Shown: piece after piece, positions 57,831-64,000 of the stretch
Position numbering within the stretch: position 1 is the first letter of the stretch
Layout: the number at the start of each line of letters is the position of its first letter
Source: Zygnema cylindricum
Lineage: Eukaryota > Streptophyta > Zygnematophyceae > Zygnematales > Zygnemataceae
Length of the DNA stretch: 64,000 nucleotides
NCBI GenBank assembly: GCA_037447655.1
Contig: JBBHKE010002714.1
Span: forward strand, 27,058 to 91,057
Direction: 5' to 3'
Notes under the pieces: generated by a model
What the model was told of the DNA's origin: nothing
Database searches by the model: none
What the model saw: the letters and a program-made list of their open reading frames with translations, nothing else
Position numbers and translations under genes: made by a program

Positions 57831-58313
57831 CAGAGGTCGCAAACGGTTAACCGAAACCGTAGCTGAACGTTAATCGACCGCTCGTTAACCGGCCTCCCGC
57901 GTCAAATCCGAAACGGATTTGGGTTCCAAATTTGGGGGGCCGGGCGGATTGGGGCGGTTGATTCATAGAAAAAAATAAAAAATCGGTTACAGTAGGGTAA
58001 GCAAAAAACGAAAAAAAAAAATGAAAGTTTTGTAGTGTCCATACTATCTAACATTATTGTACTTTGTACTCTTGGTATCGTGGAAGGTATAAGGGAAATG
58101 TACCACTAATTCTATACTTATTCGGGTACGGGCGGGCACGGGTAGTCGCGAGAAATTGAGTTTCGGTTAACTTTTATTTTTGTAAACTCGTTTCTGGTAA
58201 CGGTTAACAATATTGGAGCGTGACATAACACGGTCGGGCGTCGGGTACTCATATTTTGAAAAAAATAAATTGTCGGTTTTGGTTATCTAATTTTTTTTCT
58301 TTTATGACCTCTT
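57831..58313. mobile_element. hAT-like MITE, second family, 483 bp
   Basis: Left end CAGAGGTCGCAAACGG is close to the hAT consensus terminus; right end inverted is AAGAGGTC. Perfect 8-bp duplication GCATATGG (57823-57830, 58314-58321). Contains CGGTTAACC palindromes. Non-coding. Confidence 0.82.
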
Positions 58314-58330
58314 GCATATGGGATCCAACA

Positions 58331-58683
58331 CGACTTAGGGTAAGGTTCCATTAGGGGAAAAATGTCGTTCTTTCTTGAAAGTCGTAGTGTTTCGTACAAT
58401 GACGTACCAAAAAAACTTAAATGTTAGAAAAACAAACCTACAAAATGAGCGATTTAATTCTCCGCGTTTATGGGTGTAAACAAGGACCATCGGATGCATA
58501 ATTCAATACATCATCGTCTGACACTTTCAGTTCGCAACAAGTGACCCGGAGCAGGTCAAATTTTAACGCCTGAACGAATAGCATCGTGCCTCGTGTAAAA
58601 GTGAATAAATATCCACGACGACCGCGCGACCAAGTAGGTACACGTCGCAAAGGACATGTGGCTTCTGCAAAGGAGGATGCAAG
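58331..58683. mobile_element. Partial TIR element, related to 56972-57700
   Basis: Starts ACTTAGGGTAAGGTTCCATT and follows the order of the other copy for about 80 bp (GGGAAAAA, TTTCGTACA, CGTACC). Cut by copia LTR C at 58684. Confidence 0.45.
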
Positions 58684-59663
58684 TGTTGAAAAAAGTGTCT
58701 TATATTTTGGTCTTTTTGTTCATGGTCTCATTGCAGTCATCATACTTGTCGTAGTCAACGAGGATTGTCAAGCAGCCATGGCTAGCTCATGCAGACATAG
58801 AAGACAAGCTGAGAAAGAAGGAGGACAGCCCTCTGCAAAAGATAGGCAGTTTCATGTGGGATTTGAACCACTGACCTCCGGATGACCACCGTACGAATTA
58901 GCGGTCCGCCTTATCCGGTAAGTCTTGTAGAAAGCGACACACATAAATGGTACGATAATTATTTAATTATGAACAACGCAAAATATTTTATTTAACTACT
59001 TACGAGATAGACTGAACATAATATTTACCAAGCCGCACGAAATCCGGACCGCACGAAAATTACGAAATGACATTTAAATTCGACGGACGAAATCCAATGT
59101 CCAGATAAGATCGAACAACTCACAAATGAGTCGGAATCCTGGAATGAACCTTTTGGCGGTTTGTTAGCTAATGTCGGCGGATGACACGTGGCGAGATATG
59201 ATCGGACAACAATGATTACGAGGGGGGGGGGCGATTACGACTCAGGAATTGACACACGTTAGCGGATCGGCCATGCCGTACTATGGTCGTACAAAAAGTA
59301 CAACGGTATCTGTACCTTCTTATACTTTACAATCTTTTGATTGGCTAGGTACACTAGTAGTAGGTTTAGAAAGGGAATTTAGGACTTAGAATAGTTTTAG
59401 GTTTTCAAGCCTCTCTCCCACAGAGCACTTGTATTTATAGGCCAACTTTGGTCAGCCATAACTTAATGTTCCGGTGAGTAATTTCAGTGATTCTTTTTGC
59501 TGCGGACTCAGAGGAGTCCACGCTAAAAAATGGTGTAGTTGGGAAGAATTATTGCGTCCCACCGTGGGACTTATTCTATGCCAAAGTCAAAAGTGCAAAT
59601 ACTATCCTAGAGGCTCCACATAAGCTGGACATTTTGTGTACCTATGGAGGTCACAGAATTACA
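58684..59663 (+). repeat. Copia LTR C with PBS stub
   Basis: 980 bp, TGTTGAAAAAAGTG...CAGAATTACA, followed by CGTTATGGGCCCACCC (59664-59679), the anticodon-arm PBS with its first base changed. Carries the antisense tRNA-like module (58855-58925; on the minus strand GGATAAGGCGGACC and GTGGTTCAAATCCCAC), a GACACGTGGC G-box (about 59183), the GTAC inverted repeat (about 59288-59330) and hairpin GGACTC-AGAG-GAGTCC (59504). Interrupted at 59682 by copia D. Confidence 0.8.
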
Positions 59664-59681
59664 CGTTATGGGCCCACCCTC

Positions 59682-60424
59682 TGTTGTTTTTAGGAAGCTT
59701 TAGTCCTCTCTATGCCTCAGCTGTGAGGGAGAGAGAGCTGTTCAAGACTTAAGTTATTTTTGGTTGAGTTCGGTTCAGTGCTTACCAATATTAGTGTGAC
59801 AAAGAAGTTGGGAGTTCACGATTCATTCACACTTGGGACACTCGTCGTCACTTAGGAGAATGCGAGAGTATATCCTCCGTGGACGTACGGAAATTCGGCT
59901 GGACCACGGGACTTCGTGAAGTCAGTTCTAGGGTGCCAAATCCTCTAATCGAACCGCTGACAGCCGCCGCCAACAAATAGTGACGAGGCATGACTAGATC
60001 ATTATCACTTTACGTTGTCTGAACTTCGGTGTAAATATTTGTGATAGAATGTTAGATGTACGGCTGGAATGCCTCCGTACAACTTAGTGTAGTTTCGGTG
60101 TATAGAAGTAGGACTTAGTGAATTTGATTTTTAGAAACAAATGATATGAAAACTGTACACTCAGTTTTATGTAATTTCATTTCTACATATCTCACAGATC
60201 TGTGAGAGGAATTCATTGCAATTATGTGTGTGTGTTTCTTTTTATGTTATCCAGACTATGGTAAACTTTCAAGACGATTGGAGCGTTTTTTCTGAAAGTT
60301 ATAGTCTGTCAAAGTTGTTGTTCAGCCATCGGTATTTGTGGAAGCTTCCTCTCTTGATTTGTTCTACGATGACCACTGCTCCATCTTCTTCATCTTCAGT
60401 GCCAGCAGTTGTCTCAGAACAACA
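59682..60424 (+). repeat. Copia D 5' LTR
   Basis: 743 bp, TGTTGTTTTTAGGAAGC...CAGAACAACA. PBS GGTCACGGGCCCGCC at 60425, differing from the other elements' PBS by three transitions. Its ATG for gag (60369) lies 56 bases inside the LTR. Confidence 0.85.
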
Positions 60425-63400
60425 GGTCACGGGCCCGCCTTCACGAATTTCGGTCTTTGATGGACGTGAATATCTGTATTGGGCAGATTTGGTTAAGTCT
60501 TACTTCAAGCAAGTGAAACTAATTGATGTGTTAAATGGATCATTGGCAGAATCTGATGCCAGCTTTGATCAAAAAAATGACCAGGCTTTGCATTTAGTAA
60601 AGCTTTTGATATCAAAAGAACTGTATATGACATATATTAATGTTACAAAGGCATCAGATTTGTGGGATGCATTGAAATCTTCTTATGTTAAAGCTAGTGA
60701 CCAGCATGAGATTATAACCGCTGGTCAGATCTATGAGTATAAATTACACAGGTGGTAGCACGGTGGATTACACTAATCGGTTTCGAGTGTTACTGTCAGA
60801 AAATGTATGTTCTGGGGGGACTTTCTCCCCTTATCATCAGGCCATGATTCTCCTAAAGGGGCTTCCTAATGAATATAAAAGAGCCTCAGATGAAATGAAA
60901 AAATTGTCTAAACCTCTTTGGAATTTGCAAAATACTATAGTGTTTATCTTGGCAGAAGAGACTACTCAGACAGTTTTAGGATTTGGAAAACCAGCTGTAG
61001 CATTTACGGCTCAGTTTTAGAGGGAAAGTAGATATCAAAGGAATCAGTTTAATCCTCAGTTTGAGAAATGTGTATATTGCTATACTGATGGTCACTCCTT
61101 CAGAGCTTGTCCTTTGTATATAAAAGCTTTTGAAACAGGTACCTTTCGGAAAGGATGGAGACACCGCGGACCTCCCATTTCCCAAAAACCTCCGAGTAAA
61201 ACTGTTGCACTTTCAGCCGAGGATACAGAATTGAAGAAAAAAACGACCGAGGAAACGACACCTGATGTGATCAGTTTTCCAAAAATTGATGACAAAGAGT
61301 TCTTTGCTCTTGCCAAACTCGACATGATGGAAGGAGAAAAGGACCTCGGATGGATAATGGATTCCGGCAGCTCTTCACACATGTGCTGGAATAAGTCTTG
61401 TTTTAAGGAGATGTCTTCTATTCCTTTACGTCAGATCTTTTATGCTTGTGGCTTTGCCGTTGAATCAAATGCCAAAGGAAACATAGATCTGGATTTTGTG
61501 ATAGATGGAAAGGTTGCTAAGAGAACTTTGTATGATGTCTTGTATGTTCCAAAGTTCAAGAAAAATCTGTTTTCTACGTTGTAGTTGAAAGCAAAGGCTT
61601 TGAGGTTCTCCAGAAAAATGGCAAGAAAATAGTGAGCAAGATTGGAAGAGTAGCTCTAGTAGGAACTAGAGGCCTAAACTTTTTGTACCGCATGGACCTG
61701 GCTAATAAAATTGATTTTGCTTACTCTTGTGTCCTATGTGATAATGTTTTGTGGCATAAAAGACTTGGTCATGTGCATTATGAGAGAATTACTAAGATGA
61801 TAAAGAATGATATGATAGAGAGAGTCAAGCTTGGTCAACAAGAGTCTCATGTGTGTGATGGTTCGCTCTCGGAAAGCTTCACAAGCTTCCTATATCACAA
61901 GTTTCTGATCACCGAGCCACAGATGTTCTTGGTATTATTCACTCTGATGTTTTCGGCCCTTCTAAAGTTACCTCTCTTGGTGGCAGCCGCTTCTTTGTCA
62001 CCTTTACAGACGATTACTCCCGGTATAGCCGCCTATATTTCATGAAGGAGAAGAGAGAAGTCTTCACTCACTTTAAGCACTACAAAATTTGGGCGGAGAA
62101 ACTTCACGACAAATCTATTCTTGCTTTGCGGACGGATAATGGTGGAGAGTATGCATCTCATGCCTTTGCTGATTTTTTGAAGGAAAATGACATCTTTCGT
62201 GAATTTACTGCTCCGTACACACCGGAACAAAATGGTGTTGCCGAGAGACTTAATCGGACTTTGACTGAATGTGCTCGATCTATGATGGCCGATAAAAGTG
62301 TGGATCCAAAGTTTTGGGGGGAAGCTTTTCATTGTGCTTCCTACATTAGAAATAGAGTGGAAACCCGAACTCTAGGGGTAAGACACCTTATGAAGTGTGG
62401 ACAGGCAGAAAGCCAAATGTAAGTCATTTTAGAGTTTTTGGTAGCAAATGTTTTATCTTGGATAATCTTCCTAATTGGAAGCTTAGTCCAAAATCTGTAC
62501 TTGGTGTCTTTTTAGGCTATGATGATGAATCTGCAGGTTATAGAGTCTATAATCCTCAGAGAGGATGCCATCAAACAGCTAGGAATATTGAGATTAAAGA
62601 AGAAAGTCAATCTGTTGACGTTTTTAGCATGGATGCAGCTAAAGGAATGAGAAAATACGAAGCATATCATTCTTGAGCAGGTACCTTTTACTCCATCCTC
62701 TTCTACTTCTTCCACCTCTCTCCCAAATGCCTCTGGGCCGTCTAATAATCCTTATGGAGCTGCTCCTTCTGTCGATGCTCCTCCCAATACACGCCCTGTG
62801 CGGCAATCTAGGGAACCAACAGTTCCCGCGTCAGATTTTCCGGGGGGAAGAAGGCAAAGCAACCGCCTTCGAGGCGACCGAGTTGAGAGTGTTTTTTCTG
62901 CAAGCACAAAGGAGCCGCTTACTATTCATGAAGCTTTTTCCGTTCCTGAAAAGGATCATTGGATCTCGGCTGTAAATGAGGAGATAAAGTCAATTATGGA
63001 AGCCCAAACTTGGGAACATGTGGAGCTCCCACCGAACCGAAAAGCTATTGGTTGTAAATGGGTCTCCAAATTAAAGTTGAACCCTGATAATACAATTGAG
63101 AGATATAAAGCTAGACTGGTGGCTAAGGGATTTAGCCAAAAGGAGGGAATTGATTATGAAGAGACCTTCTCTCCTGTGGTTCGTTTTTCTACTGTTAGAG
63201 TTTTGCTATCTCTTGCTGCAATAGAGGATATTGAATTGCATCAAATGGATGTTAAGACGACTTTCTTGCATGGTGATTTGGAGGAAGTAGTTTATTTGAA
63301 GCAACCAGAGATGTATGCAGAAAAAGGGAAAGAAAATTTGGACTGTAAACTGTTGAAGTCCTTGTATTGTCTGAAACAGGCTCCGAGACAATGGAACCTG

Positions 63401-64000
63401 AAATTAGATGAGTTTTTAACTAATCTTGGCTTTACCGGGATCAGTTCAGATCACTCAGTCTATGTAATGCAAGGTGATGATGCAGTGATTTATGTGGCAG
63501 TATATGTAGATGATTTGCTACTGATTAGCAAATCTATCAATGAGATTAATAAAAGAAAATCAGCTCTGAATTCCCGGTTTGAAATGAAAGACTTAAATGA
63601 GGCTAAGTATATTTTAGGAATTCAAGTAAAAAGCGACAGGAAACAAAAAATTATATATTTAACTCAAAAAGAAGCTATCAAGAAGATGTTAGAAAAGTTT
63701 GGCATGTCAGAAGCAAAGGGGAGTGCCACTCCTATGGAATTCAAACAGAAATTGGAGGGCACGGAAACGGACGGTGGTGTTTTGGTTGATGATTTCTTAC
63801 ATTCAGGGGAGGCAGATTCTATGTCCTCCATTCCTTACAAACAGATTGTCGTAAGCCTCATTTATTTCATGAATTGTACTCGTCCCGACATCGCAGCAGC
63901 GGTTGGAGCCTTAAGCCGAAGCTTGCAGAATCCAAGGAAGTCAGACTATGAGGCACCAAAGAGAGTTCTTTGTTATCTTACAGGAACTCAAAATCTTAGA
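60369..64000 (+). pseudogene. Copia D gag-pol, frameshifted
   Basis: Gag starts MTTAPSSSSSVP and crosses the PBS (EQQVTGPPSR). A frameshift near 60740 and a TAG at 61018 break gag; the zinc knuckle is CVYCYTDGHSFRAC (about 61073). Protease WIMDSGSSSHMC (about 61352). Integrase: HHCC finger LWHKRLGHVHYERI (about 61750), second catalytic Asp RTDNGGEY (about 62130), Glu EQNGVAERLN (about 62225), with frame changes near 61585, 62040 and 62370. Reverse transcriptase is open from about 62950 to the edge: TWEHVELPPNRKAIGCKW, YVDD (about 63508) and NCTRPDIAAA. Some lesions are single-base, so it decayed fairly recently. Confidence 0.85.

Larger units (their letters stand above)
59682..64000 (+). mobile_element. 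Copia element D, truncated by window edge
   Basis: Ty1/copia element inserted just after the PBS of LTR C; the five bases before it are CCCTC. 5' LTR, gag, protease, integrase and RT are present; RNase H and the 3' LTR lie beyond the window. Confidence 0.88.

Noticed and set aside
58586-58885. 99-residue plus-strand frame ending GFEPLTSG
   Set aside because: The end is the classic spurious translation of a tRNA T-arm; it lies in the antisense tRNA-like module of LTR C.
58855-58925. A genuine tRNA gene
   Set aside because: A and B boxes are good, but acceptor-stem pairing is not evident and the same module recurs inside LTRs, so it is treated as a tRNA-like part of the LTR.

Overview
The window is a repeat-dominated, gene-poor stretch of a nuclear genome of the green lineage. 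Evidence: spliced genes with GT-AG introns, Ty1/copia and Ty3/gypsy LTR retrotransposons whose primer-binding sites match the plant-type initiator tRNA-Met, hAT-type elements with 8-bp target duplications, and organelle-type proteins. I cannot name the species. A streptophyte alga or seedless land plant would fit the low gene density, the decayed LINE reverse transcriptase and a nuclear HslV gene.

Layout. 1-1173: the 5' part of a nuclear HslV (ClpQ-type peptidase) gene on the minus strand, two exons seen, running off the left edge. 1200-4130: upstream region with degenerate ~105-bp repeats, a terminal-inverted-repeat element and three copies of a G-box decamer. 4230-40520: a decayed LINE-like fragment blown apart by nested LTR retrotransposons. 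Copia element A0 (minus, 5447-17243, TSD TGAGA) contains a tandem LTR-internal-LTR-internal-LTR copia unit (7465-15082). A gypsy chromovirus array (17310-40053, TSD GTATA) contains an intact copia element E (20169-26616, TSD TTATG, identical-looking LTRs, 1452-residue gag-pol), a solo copia LTR (33273-34331) and a gag-only copia element B (35195-39723, TSD GCAAA). 41459-46425: a six-exon gene on the plus strand for a GGQ-type release-factor-like peptidyl-tRNA hydrolase whose first intron carries about 800 bp of CCCTCT/CCCCCT hexamers. 46426-52900: intergenic, with hAT-like and other TIR elements. 52928-54829 (minus): an intronless 633-residue Ser/Pro-rich protein with twelve copies of an RC.WP motif; I do not recognise the family. 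54830-58683: promoter-proximal sequence and more non-autonomous DNA transposons. 58684-64000: copia LTR C cut by copia element D, which runs off the right edge.

At least three host genes can be supported; nearly all other coding signal is retrotransposon. The copia elements share four notable features: a primer-binding site matching the anticodon arm (not the 3' end) of initiator tRNA-Met, a gag start codon inside the 5' LTR so that the PBS is translated, a tRNA-like pol III-type module antisense in U3, and a conserved double hairpin in the leader. The most novel-looking host item is the RC.WP repeat protein, whose Ser-Pro linkers appear to be built from the same TCTCCC hexamer that fills introns nearby.
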